A DNA stretch of 64,000 nt from Monosiga brevicollis MX1. Taxonomy: Eukaryota > Opisthokonta > Choanoflagellata > Craspedida > Salpingoecidae. Position 1 is the first letter of the stretch; the number at the start of each line of letters is the position of its first letter. The notes below the pieces were generated by a model, which was not told the DNA's origin, searched no databases, and saw nothing but the letters and a program-made list of their open reading frames with translations. The position numbers and the translations under genes were made by a program. Positions 36,601 to 46,214 of this stretch are shown one piece after another. The stretch spans positions 688,885 through 752,884 of the forward strand of contig NW_001865056.1 in assembly GCF_000002865.3 (NCBI RefSeq), written 5' to 3'.

Positions 36601-37057
36601 GCATCAACCTCATGAGCGACCCACCCTCACGCAGCTGAAGACTGCTTTGGACTTGCTCGCCTCTGGGCAAGTCGAGGGCAAAACGGCGGAGGACGATAGT
36701 TCAACTGACGCACGGCACGCTTCACCTACGCCCCAGACCCGTCTCGCTGATGGGCCCATTGCCAGTAGCGGTGGTGTGGCCAGCGGCAGTCAAGTAGGCA
36801 GCGGTGTAGCTGCTAGTGGGGCCGCGAGCAGCGGTGGCCAAGGCAGCGGTACTCGAGCCAATGTGCCACCTAGCCTCAGCCCTGGCCAACCGCTTATCAG
36901 TGGGAATTCGGATTCGGCTCGTCTGTTTGCCTCGCACTATGTTTCGCGACCCGATGAAACGCCGAGCGTCCAGCAACCTGGGCACTCGAACAACCCGCAC
37001 ACTACCGTGCATCGCCTACGTCAGCTGAGCCACCCACTACACGAAACATCCGTTTAA
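32082..37057 (+). CDS. Single-pass receptor with degenerate tyrosine-kinase domain (predicted pseudokinase)
   Basis: The start at 32082 gives MKTLVVLAHLLAACAWLP, a signal peptide. The ectodomain, over 600 residues across several exons, alternates hydrophobic strands and helices (TILLLVVDYLPTINISHLLE, HAFRPVVVLLENLELADML, APALIFIGPYGPINSLEP), vaguely like a type I periplasmic-binding fold. A Thr-rich stalk leads to one membrane helix (VVGLVVGLAIGILVLILLF) and the basic stop-transfer YCWRRRHIHRNR. The cytoplasmic part follows tyrosine-kinase order: a weak N-lobe (VTFLRLLLNKTVVGL), a helix GLLRQLFQSGFALPW, then RWAAPEVLTNFE, SMVYSVGVFVWEIMSHGVT and MLQLCWRHQPHERPTLTQL. I see no glycine loop, HRD or DFG; the DVWS Asp is Met. 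The tail is Ser/Gly-rich and ends HPLHETSV. Kinase-fold homology is secure from the C-lobe; catalytic loss is inferred. Confidence 0.78.
33596..33625. repeat. Poly(T) run in a receptor intron
   Basis: About 30 T residues inside an intron of the ectodomain region, close before the next acceptor. Confidence 0.8.
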
Positions 37058-37840
37058 CAGCAATCTGTCAAGTCGCTTTTGACAGAGCCTCAACGCTTGT
37101 GCCGTAACTGTGCTTTTCGTTTGTTTGTTTGTTTGTGGTTTTTGATGATTTTTCAAAGGTTTTCTCCTTTTTTTCGGCGGGGTGGGGGATGTGTTTCTTT
37201 TTGCTTCCTTCTCTTTGCTTTCCCATGTTTTAAGACAAAGTCTTTATTTGCTCCTTGTGTCATGCGGCCGTCAGGCTCGCACATGACTTGTAGGCCCTCA
37301 TTAATCGGCTAGGTTAGATCTTCCTCGACACGACGTTTTTCTCCTGCTCCCTGTTTTTCTTCTCAACAATGTTTTCACCGCGCGTTGAAAAATTTTAATC
37401 GGATATGAAGAAACTATGTTAGTCTCAAATTCTCAGACCTGCCTTCGCACACAATGTCATATGTGTGGAGACTGCCACACATCATCCTGCATCCTCATCC
37501 TTAGCTGCAGGTGTAGAGTTTGACTTCACTTGAATAAAACGGCCAAAAAAACGCACAAAAAAAAATAAGAAAAAAACAAAAATCTTTTAACATGTAAGTT
37601 GCATTAACATGTAAGTAGAACTATGGGTCTTCATAAGATTCAGTGACTCATGCGTTCTTGCCCTGGAAGTGGTTTGCCTGCCGTGGGGTAACAATCAAGG
37701 ATTGGGGACCAAGGGGGCCAACATGTGATCGAGGTTCCCAGGATGCCTAAAGTGCACAGCAACAAGAGCAAAACTATGTCTGACTGCAGATGTACATTCG
37801 GATGTTTTCGATTAGTGGTTTTGCTGGCGTGTTCTCCGCG
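37058..37840. other. Convergent intergenic region, AT-richer than its surroundings
   Basis: 783 bp between stop codons facing each other. It contains T-rich and A-rich runs, an AATAAAA-type polyadenylation-like hexamer near 37530 (+), and a twice-repeated AACATGTAAGT word near 37587-37616. No coding sequence was recognised. Confidence 0.5.
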
Positions 37841-39571
37841 CTACTTTGAGTGTTGTCTAGCAGAAGGAAAAGACCTCTTGGGTTGCTGCAAGCTGAGGGT
37901 AGAGAGTTGTTGCCGTGCTGCTGGTAGCAACGATGTATCTCCAAAGGTGAAGGCGGTTTCCAACTTGGGTTGAGGCATCATGGCCATCATTGAGGGTGTC
38001 TGGTCGCGTAATACTTTGTTCTGAAAGTTCAACCGGTCTTTCACGGTCTTCAAGTCCCGGCGAAGCGCCTCGTTCTGCGTTGCATCATCGTCAGGGGTCA
38101 TTACCAGCAAGGTTGGTGAGCTCGTATCATCATGCTTTTGTTAACCAAGGCATTGGCTGTCAGGACGCGGTGGATCAAAGCACAACGATGGCATCCCTCG
38201 CCAAAGATGGACACCCACAAACAGAGCCAAGAAAAAAAAACAAACAAACAAAAAAAAAAAAAAAAAAAAAAACGAAACCAGGTAGAAGACAACTACCACA
38301 CCACACTGCCATAAAGTGGAGGTTGCATTCAAGCAATACCTCGGATTGCAATTTTTGAATGCGAGTCTCAAATGCTTGGCGAAGTGATTTGGCAACACTG
38401 TCCACCCCCGCTTGTAAAAAGTCCTGCCAATGGTCAGAGGTGTGCGGGGGTTAGAGGCAGGTGATCAAGGGGTGGCAAATGTCACGATGGCGCCATGGCA
38501 GGAGCGTGGACGCTGCAGTCCAAGGGTGAAACGGACCTTGGCAACCATCTTGTAGTGGGCAAGGCAGTTGTGTGAAACGGCGTCAGCTCCTGGGATGAGC
38601 TCGGCACCGCAGTGCTTTTTGGTGCATACGTAAACGTTGCGCCCGCACGCCCGGGCATGGACGTGAAGATCCAAGGGCTGAACGTCCTCTTTACATCGGC
38701 GGCATCGTTGCGACTGCGCGAAACACCCTTGTACATGCAGCTGCAGATCCGCAAACGGGCCTTTGAATGTACAGCCGTTCTTGGTCCACGGGCATTCGAC
38801 CTGGCAAACGCATGCGAGGTGTGAGCAAAGATCGAGCGCGGGTGGGGCGGCAAGGGTTGGCCATTGTGCAGGGTGGTTGCCAGCAAGAGGGAAGGAAGTG
38901 TCCTTCCATCGTGCCACACATCGTGTTACAACGCTCACTTGATATGTAGCCAGAATGCGTTGAGCAGCGTTGTCTTTGTGATCCTGGAAGCGGCAACGAC
39001 AGACTGGACACTGACGAAACTGGCTCTTGGTCTGGCACTTGTTGCAGACGATGTGCTGGCCTTGATGGGAGCAAACGCTGAGCTGCCCATCGAAATCAAG
39101 GCAGACAGAGCAGATCAAGTCCTTGAAGAGTGGGTGCTCATCCTGCACCCATGATGCGAGTTCCAAGGTCACAGGCTCAAAAGACACGGGCCGGGGAGCA
39201 AATTCACCCGGCTCTGGCATGTATTCCAAGGGAACAGGGGCATGTTGAGTGGCGACTGGAGCGGCACCGCAATAGCCAGTTTTGGCTGTGGCAAATGTCG
39301 TCCGAATCGCTGCTGTGCCTGCGTTCAGGCTCGGGGCCGTGCCTGCGGGCCAAACTGTTCCCCGGGTACTGCTGCTGACCGAGGCGGTGCTTGCGGTGGA
39401 CGGCTGATTCAAGGCCGTGGCCGTGGCCAGCGATGTGTTTACCGAGCGTGACGCTGTCCTCAGATCGGCGGCAGTTGCCTGTGCTGATGCTGCGTTGGTG
39501 CTGGTGCCGCTCGGGCGGGCACCGTTGGTTTGTGAAGCGCACCCACGTCCAGCTGAAGCATTCGTGGCCAT
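37841..39571 (-). CDS. RING finger plus TRAF-type zinc-finger protein, coiled-coil C-terminus, no MATH domain
   Basis: Likely E3 ubiquitin ligase. The chosen ATG (39571, MATNASAGRGCAS) follows a strong acceptor, so an upstream exon may exist and the N-terminus is uncertain. The first about 120 residues are Ala/Thr/Ser-rich. The RING reads DLICSVCLDFDGQLSVCSH, HIVCNKCQTK, RQCPVCRCRF. Next come AQRILATYQ and, after an intron, TRAF-like zinc fingers VECPWTKNGCTFKGPF, LHVQGC, SQRCRRCKEDVQPLDLHVHA and YVCTKKHCGAELI. A coiled-coil stretch follows (VDSVAKSLRQAFETRIQKLQ, then NEALRRDLKTVKDRLNFQN). The C-terminus is TFGDTSLLPAARQQLSTLSL and ends SARQHSK (TAG at 37841-37843). The layout equals a TRAF or SIAH relative without the TRAF-C/MATH domain. 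One intron holds a 35-base poly(A) run. Confidence 0.75.
38237..38271. repeat. A-rich run in an intron of the RING gene
   Basis: Interrupted then pure A run on the + strand (poly-T in the sense of the gene), probably the polypyrimidine tract of the intron. Confidence 0.75.
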
Positions 39572-39921
39572 TGCCTGCAAGGGAATGAACACACAACCCA
39601 GTCGATGTGTTGGTTGTGAGGACGGTGCGAGTCAAGGAGGCACATCCCTTGCTTTGACCAAGAGGAGCCGATGCCAACTTACTTGCAAGTGCTGCGCCAA
39701 CAGCAAGCACACTTGTTACAAGCAGCAGGAGCTCAAGTCGGCCGTCAGGAGCAGCCCGGTCTTCTCTTTGATGTCAGACGAGGTACGAGCTGACCGATGA
39801 GCAACGTGACACCTCTGCGAGCTGGCCGCAGCTTCCCGTGTTGGCTTGAACTCGTGCACATGAACGGGTACCAAGAACGTCGCCACGCGGCTGCCAAATG
39901 CGCGACAATCAGAGAAAAAAA

Positions 39922-39985
<64 letters not shown>

Positions 39986-40101
39986 TGAGAGAGAGAGTTT
40001 GAGAGAGTTTGAGTGAGTTAGTTTGAGAGAGTTTGAGAGAGAGAGAGAGAGTTTGAGAGAGAGTTTGAGAGAGAGTTTGAGAGAGAGAGTTTGAGAGAGA
40101 G

Positions 40102-40163
<62 letters not shown>

Positions 40164-40391
40164 AGAGAGAGTTTGAGAGAGTTTGGGAGAGTTTGAGAGT
40201 TTGAGAGTTTGAGAGAGAGAGGGTTGAAAAAAGCAAAAATGCAAAACACCACATGTAAGAGTATAAAAACAGTTAGGGAAGCAAATCTACCACATGTACT
40301 CGAAAGAAAGAGAGGAGAGGGTTCAGAGAGAGAGAGAGATTTTCTTGTGTCGTAACACGTGTGTGCGAGCGATTGAGTGTGTGGAGTCAAA
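39572..40391. promoter_or_regulatory. Divergent region between the RING gene and the METTL gene
   Basis: 820 bp. The left part (39572-39900) may include an unresolved 5' exon of the RING gene: a GTAAGT donor on the - strand lies near 39684. The middle is a GA/GTTTGAGA repeat array. The last about 160 bp before the METTL start are unique. Confidence 0.45.
39927..40222. repeat. (GA)n array interspersed with GTTTGAGA units
   Basis: Two (GA)n blocks (about 39927-39980 and 40108-40159) are separated and flanked by about 15 copies of an 8-14 bp unit, GTTTGAGA followed by a variable number of GA. It is a higher-order array, distinct from the plain dinucleotide tracts elsewhere in the window. Confidence 0.88.
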
Positions 40392-42582
40392 ATGGCAGCG
40401 CAAAGTGGGGAGGAGCAAAAGGCAGGGGCAACGGGTTTGAAGGCATCGGGGGCCGAGGGAGAGTTTGGAACACGCTTCCTTGTTGATCGGGCTCAGGTTT
40501 TTCAGCACAATGCTTGGTACGTCCTCAAGGCGATGGTGGCTTTCGGTCGGCAGCTTGCGGCCGAGCAGCTCATGGGGTGTTGGTCATGTCCTGGCCGGTG
40601 CAGGGATCAAGTTCAGCCCTCAGAGGCCTTTTTCGAATCGGCACGCACCATTTTGGACCAGCAAGCACAGAATCCCGTGCCCGAATCTGAGCTAGGTCGC
40701 TTCTTGGCTTGGCTCTGCTGCAGCATCTGGGCACCCCCCATCTGTTGATGCGACAGGCGAGCAGTTCTCACTTGCACTTGGTTGTCTGTGGTCGTGGGCC
40801 GGGTGGGGCCATGTAGCGCTGTATCATGACGTGCCTGCTCAATATTGGGACGACTTTTACAGCTGTCACACCAACAAGTGCGGGATGTGCACCATCACGC
40901 ATCGCTTTGCTGCCCGCTGCCTCGGTACTGACGAATCATCCTGCACGTCAACATAGGTTCTTCAAGGACCGCAACTGGCTGAGCAAGGAGGTGCCAGAAC
41001 TTTTTCTGTCGGCAGAGGGGCTTCCCACTCCCGACGATCAGTTGGTAGCTTTACCGCTGGCAGAAGTCACGCAACGAGAGGAGGCTGCGGCCCGGGATGC
41101 ACGGCAGGAGCAGATTCAGCGCCTCCAACGACAACACCATCCGCGTCATCGCAAGGCTATTCAGGATTTGTTTCCGATTGCAGAGCGCTTGACCCGCCAG
41201 GCCCTGAGCCGAGGTACTGCGGCCGTGGCCTGGCCCGGAAATCGAGCTCAGTTCAGCGCACATGCGCGCCGTCGCATCCTAGAGGTGCGCAAGCTGCAAG
41301 CCGAGTCAAGACGCCGGCCCGCCTTGGCTCCTCAGAAACAAATGTGATTCGCTTGCAAACCTTTCTGATCCGCCACAATCCTGTGCGGCCTCCCTTTTGC
41401 TAGGTGGGGTGCGGGGTGGGCAATACCGCGCGACCCATTGTCCATTTCAATCCAGATCCCAACGTCTTCGTGTATGCATGTGATTACGCGCCCAGCGCCA
41501 TCGATGTGCTGCGAGTAAGGCCGGGTACCCCTCCTCCCACCTCGCGTGCTGTGCGCCTCATTGCCTCTGATTCTTGCGCATCAGGTTTTGATAAAGCTAA
41601 TCGCATCCATGGTGGCGGCGCCCTTCCTTTTGGCGATCTGACACAGACTAGCCAGTGGTATGATCCGAAGCGCTGTCATGCTTTTGTAGCCGATCTCGCC
41701 TCTGCGCAGGAGCTCGACCTGCCCGACAACTCGATTGACGTGGCCACGGCCGTATTTGTTCTCTCAGCGCTCACTCTGGCCGAGTATGTGCAAACTTATC
41801 GCTCTTCACCCGCCGGCTTGCATGCGCCAGCAACATATGTAGGATCTCATCACGCGAATGTTTCACTCTTTGTTTGGTGTGGTCTGATAGAATGAAGACA
41901 GCGGTGGCTTCTCTCTTCCGTGTCCGTTCTCGCATTGCAGCAGGGTTTGCAGGGGCATAACTTGTTGCACCATTGGTACTGAGCGATTTTACTTTTGATT
42001 TCTTGTCTTAGGTGCTGCGTCCAGGCGGCATGCTTTATTTCCGAGACTACGGCCACCTTGACATGGCACAGGTTGGTCTCGAGTCGTGGTGGTATTTTTT
42101 TTTTTGGGGGCATATTTGCATCTTTGTTTGCGTCGGGCAAAAGGATGCGAGCGTGCTGCCCCATAATGGGCGTTCCTTGATCAAAAGCCTACTCTGACGC
42201 GCTTGGAGATCACGCCGTTTATGCTTTTAGTTGCGCTTGAAAAAGGGTCGCTTACTGGAGCGCAACTTTTACATTCGCGGCGATGGAACGCGCGTCTATT
42301 TTTACACATGCGAGGAAGTGGAAGCCCTGGTCCAGCGTCATGGGTTCATGGTCCAGCAGCTAGCGTACGACCAGCGCCTCTTGGTCAATCGCAAGAATCG
42401 CCAAGAAATGCAACGGTGCGCCCATCATCATTTCGGTGTCACGCTTGTATCCATCTGTTTTTCCATGAGTGTGTGGGTCGTGAGCAAGTCGTTTTGGCCA
42501 TGGCACGTCAACGCCGTGCTTATTTTGGCTTTGCTACAGGGTGTGGGTGCATGGCAAGTTTATCAAGCCCGAGTCAAGCTAG
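40392..42582 (+). CDS. METTL2-like: tRNA 3-methylcytidine methyltransferase, METTL2/6/8 family
   Basis: SAM-dependent methyltransferase that in animals and yeast (Trm140/141) makes m3C at position 32 of the tRNA anticodon loop. The start at 40392 gives MAAQSGEEQKAGATG. Conserved blocks in order: FGTRFLVDRAQVFQHNAW|DQV (in-phase splice), then YHDVPAQYWDDFYSCHTN|K, FFKDRNWLSKEVPELF, and the SAM-binding VGCGVGNTARPIV. Then FVYACDYAPSAIDVLR, CHAFVADLASAQELDLPDNS, FVLSALTLAEY, VLRPGGMLYFRDYGHLDMAQ, LRLKKGRLLERNFYIRGDGT, RVYFYTCEEVEAL and YDQRLLVNRKNRQEMQR|VWV. It stops at HGKFIKPESS (TAG 42580-42582). Every diagnostic motif of METTL2 is present. Eight or so exons. Its stop codon is only 106 bp from the stop of the opposite-strand Obg gene. 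Confidence 0.95.
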
Positions 42583-42688
42583 GAATGTCCATCAGGGTAG
42601 CCAAGGTTTGCCTTTTCACATGTCAATTGACGAGTCTGGTTGAAACGCTGCCAGCAAGCCACCCATTACCATGATATGCGTGCCTACT
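42583..42688. other. Very short convergent spacer
   Basis: 106 bp separate the METTL stop (+) and the Obg stop (-), so the two 3' UTRs probably overlap in antisense. Confidence 0.6.
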
Positions 42689-44820
42689 TCAAGCCTCTGG
42701 TGCCTTGATCAGCGGAGACGTGCGAAAGACCGCAGGCCGTTCATCGCCAGAGGTTTCGATCATGCGTCGCAAGAGTCGCGTGACGGTGGTCACGTTCTGG
42801 GCTCGGTTTGCGGCCACGGGAACGATGGGGATGTGTTCGGGCACGGTGAGAGCGAGGCGCTCTAAATTGGCTGCGGAAGCTGGCTGATCCATCTTGTTTG
42901 CCACGACCAACGTCTGTCGCTCAACCAGAGCCGGGTTGTACGCTTGTAATTCATCACGAATGATACAAAACTGCTCACAACAGTCTGGGCGACTGGGGGT
43001 AGGCGGGGAGCATGATCAGTGGCCATTTCAGAGCCGAGATTTAGCATGGGCCGGGTATCAGCAGAAGGTGAAAGGGCAAACACGAATCGAAAATTTTAAA
43101 GGTTCATGAGGTTGGGCAGCCGCTTAGGCAGTGGCGGTGCAGGTGTGGACATGACACGAGTTTTGCACGCACCTGACATCAATAATGTAGACGAGAATGC
43201 GGTTGCGCTCCACGTGCTTCAAAAAACGGTGGCCCAGGCCCACATTCTGCGAGGCTCCAGCAATCAAGCCAGGCACGTCTGCGATGCGCAACCGAAAGTA
43301 ATCTGGAAAGTCCACCACGCCGCAATGTGGATTCAGAGTTGTGAAAGGGAAATCGGCAATCTAGATTGTAAAAAGTCACAGCGCCAAGGAGGGCCGGATT
43401 GGGCGCGCATGAGTTCAGGACCCGAGCACAGGGGGTGAGAAAATATGCTCGTGTAGGTGCAGCTCGCCGATTTCTACGCTCTTTGATCGGCGTGCTTTAC
43501 ATACCCGCGGGTGCGCATTGGAGACGGCATTGAGAAAGGTACTTTTACCCGCGTTGGGCAACCCAACAAGCCCCACGTCGGCAATGGTTCGCAGATCAAA
43601 AAGGTACCTATGCCGAGGCACGCGGTGGATTGGCTGCTGTTTGAGTCAGGGTTCAACTCTTGCGAGCTGCAAGATAAACGCACCGAATGTCTTCACCAGG
43701 CTTGCCCACGGCACGCTCATCCATTGGCTGCTGGGCTCGCGTTCGTTCCAGTCCACCCGTGTTGCCACGGCCAGCCGCCCCACCTCGAGCGGCCAGAAAT
43801 TCTTGGCCAGGCTCGGTCAGATCAGCTACGACCTAGCATTGGTCACGCGACCGGTCCGGTTTACAGTGACATCATGCGAGGCCACATGGCGGTAGTACGA
43901 CAAGCTCAAGGTGCTTACGCGTGGTGGGAGCTCACCTCGCCGTCTCGATGAATGAGGGTGCCGACGGGCACGCGCATGCGCCGTGGTGGGGCGGCAGCAC
44001 CCAACATGTTTGCGCTACCACCCGGCTTGCCTGCATAACCCACCATGACGGGGGGCACGGTTGCCAGCGTACTCATTCCACCATCTGCAACAAGAATTAC
44101 ATCGCCGCCTCGGCCCCCATCTGCTCCCTCGGGAAATCTAGCGCCAATGCCAACCATCAAGGTCCACCACAAATAAAAACACCAATTTGCAAAGCGCGGA
44201 GGGAGGCACCTACTTTCTGGTGCGCGCTGAGTTGCGATACCAAGCCACGCAGCCGTTGCCGCCTCGCCCTGCGGTCATCAAGGGTATGGGGCGCCATGAC
44301 AGTCACGAAAGGCAGGCTAGGCTCGCATTGTTGTGGTGCATCCGGGACAAGGTGGTGCATGTGTGGGAGCCAGTACCACGTTTGAAGCGCAAGGCGTTAC
44401 AAAGAAAGGCGACATACCACCACGCACGACGATCGACTTGTGATCCACAAACTTGACATCCTATGTGCAGCCATATGAGGCAAGAGTCAAGGTGGGTTGG
44501 GCCGTTTTCATCAGGGCCGGAGAAAGCACGATGGTGGCTCGAGCGCGAGGATTACCTTTTCATGGCTTTCAATGACGGCCGAGTCCCCACCAAATGTCAC
44601 AGAGGCAGCGGCAGGCCGATGACCGCTCAAGCTAAGCTGGCGCATCGAGGTCAACACGGATGCACTCGCCCGAGTCAGTCCCGACCGAGCTGCTGTCATT
44701 GAACCGCCAGAGCAGAGAGTCTCGTTCGACCAGATACTCAGGGTCCGGCGCCACACAGCGGCCCAGCGCGCGGGCTGACAGCACCCTAGGCCGACTCGGA
44801 CAGCGGCCATTCTGATGATG
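42689..44820 (-). CDS. MTG2-like: Mitochondrial-type Obg/CgtA GTPase (MTG2/GTPBP5-like)
   Basis: Ribosome-assembly GTPase. The start at 44820 gives [20 protein letters not shown] followed by RRTLSIWS, an Arg-rich N-terminus without acidic residues that suits mitochondrial import. The Obg glycine-rich fold follows: [47 protein letters not shown], then [15 protein letters not shown] and [10 protein letters not shown]. The G domain carries G1 [21 protein letters not shown]2 [12 protein letters not shown]3 [21 protein letters not shown]4 VANKMDQP and a G5 region IPIVPVAAN. It ends PLIKAPEA at 42689. About nine exons. All GTP-binding motifs are intact. Divergently transcribed from the GcvH-like gene with 451 bp between start codons. 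Confidence 0.88.
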
Positions 44821-45271
44821 GCTGAGAGAACTTGAGGGAATGAGAAACTCGAGCGGGGTCGGGGAGCTTGAGACAGAGAGCTCGAGTCGGCGCAGCGAGC
44901 GCGAAAGCCTGTGAATACGCGGAGAACTTGAGCCTGACTGGGGACCTGGAAGCAATGAGCACACGCATCAGAGAGCACGAGACACTGCCTCAAACCCTGA
45001 GAGCATGAGTCAGAGAGCTTTCGAATCCCAGAGCCAACAGCCTGGGAAGCAAGTCCCGAGGGGGGCGGGGAAGCCAAGGAAGTCGGAGTCACCCGCGTGC
45101 CGGAGAAGAGGAATGAGCACAGCAGTGTGATGTTTGAACGTTGACTTCCCTTTGACTTTGATCTTCAAGTGTGATCCGCCACGGGAAAACCAGGTAGCGC
45201 ATGCATTGTCTGACATTCAAACAATTGTATGACATTGCATAAACTGTCTGACATTTTATCCAATTGTCAGC
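44821..45271. promoter_or_regulatory. Bidirectional promoter region (Obg / GcvH-like)
   Basis: 451 bp between the two start codons. The left half (44821-45020) is built of imperfect GAGAACTTGAG/GAGCTCGAG-type words. The right end carries the 19-bp array. Both products have mitochondrial-looking N-termini. Confidence 0.6.
45206..45270 (+). repeat. Phased 19-bp tandem array with TGTCTGACA dyad, abutting a start codon
   Basis: TTGTCTGACATT at 45206, TTGTATGACATT at 45225 and CTGTCTGACATT at 45244 are spaced exactly 19 bp apart. A degenerate fourth unit starts at about 45264. The ATG of the GcvH-like gene is at 45272. The core TGTC-N-GACA is an imperfect palindrome. It may be a cluster of transcription-factor sites or a 5' UTR element (inference). 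Confidence 0.7.
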
Positions 45272-45936
45272 ATGGCGATGGCGATGGTGATGGCGTCGCG
45301 GTGGATGAGGGCGGGGTGTGCGATGGGTGCGATGGGGGGGGTGGTGGCAGCTCAGGGAAGGGGGTTGATGTTGGGGCGTGGGTGGTTTGGGAAGCTGGGG
45401 CTGGCTGGGGGACGGGGCTTGGCAAGTGTGGTGGAGACAGCGCAGCTTGTGGCGCGCGACCGTCGTTTTGGTGAGTGGTGCTTCGTGGACCGTATGCAGC
45501 TCCGTGAAGCCAGTGGCCACGAGTTTGTGGTGTATCGCGTCGGCCCCCACGATGCGGGCCTTTGCTCTCTGCGTCCCATCGTCTTTGTGGACTTGGCCCC
45601 CGTGGATCAAGTCATGACCGTTGGTCGGCCTTGCGTCATGGTGGAGGATCCCGCTGGCGAGAAGCGCCGCCTGCCTTCACCCGTCTCCGGTGACATTGTC
45701 GCGTGCAATGAGGCGCTACTGGCAAGCGAGCCACAGGCCCTCCTCGAAAACCCTGAAACAGGTCCGTGTATACGTATCAGATGCTTTGCCTGCCGCGTGG
45801 TGGCGTTGGCCATGCCTTCTCGTGACAGTGCCCTCCTCCCGCTGCGTTAGCCTGGTTTCTGGAAATTGCACCCTACTGCGAACCCGACGAAGACGACGAG
45901 GACTGGGCTGCCCTCGCAGTCACCCCGCCAGTCTAG
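45272..45936 (+). CDS. Glycine-cleavage H-protein-like (lipoyl-domain fold) lacking the lipoyl lysine
   Basis: Two exons. The N-terminus (MAMAMVMASRWMRAGCAMGA, then WFGKLGLAGGRGLA) is Ala/Met/Arg-rich and probably a mitochondrial presequence; several in-frame ATGs make the exact start uncertain. The core follows GcvH order: HEFVVYRVGPHDAGL, PIVFVDLAPVDQVMTVG, CVMVEDPAGEKRRLPSPVSG, DIVACNEALLASEPQALLEN. The splice after PET reads into AWFLEIAPY. It ends with an acidic tail, CEPDEDDEDWAALAVTPPV, and TAG at 45934-45936. In true H-proteins the lipoylated Lys lies in an ESVKAxS motif; here the aligned stretch is EDPAGEKRR with one extra residue, Ala/Gly at the Lys position and the nearest Lys two or three residues further on. 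It is therefore probably a non-lipoylated or altered H-like protein. Confidence 0.72.
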
Positions 45937-46214
45937 ACATTTGGCGCTCATTTTGTTTTCCACCATCGAGCTGACGCTTGGCCTTTTGGCCAATCTTTTC
46001 CTTTTTCTTTCCCTTTACTTCTGTCCACGAACCGGCTTGGTCCTCTTGTAGCAAGTGTAGGTGTGGGTGTCCAAATCCTCAAGCACGGGCTTCATCACTT
46101 AACAGGCACCGAGTGCCTTGAGTTATTCACAATTGCAAGTAGAACTAGCACACCACAACGCTTGTCATTTTCCTTTTATCGTGTCCCGCCAGGGCTGACA
46201 ACAGCGATCGAGCC

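Noticed and set aside
45089-45610. A 173-codon - strand frame rich in Pro/His
   Set aside because: Antisense to the GcvH-like gene and its upstream array; low complexity only.
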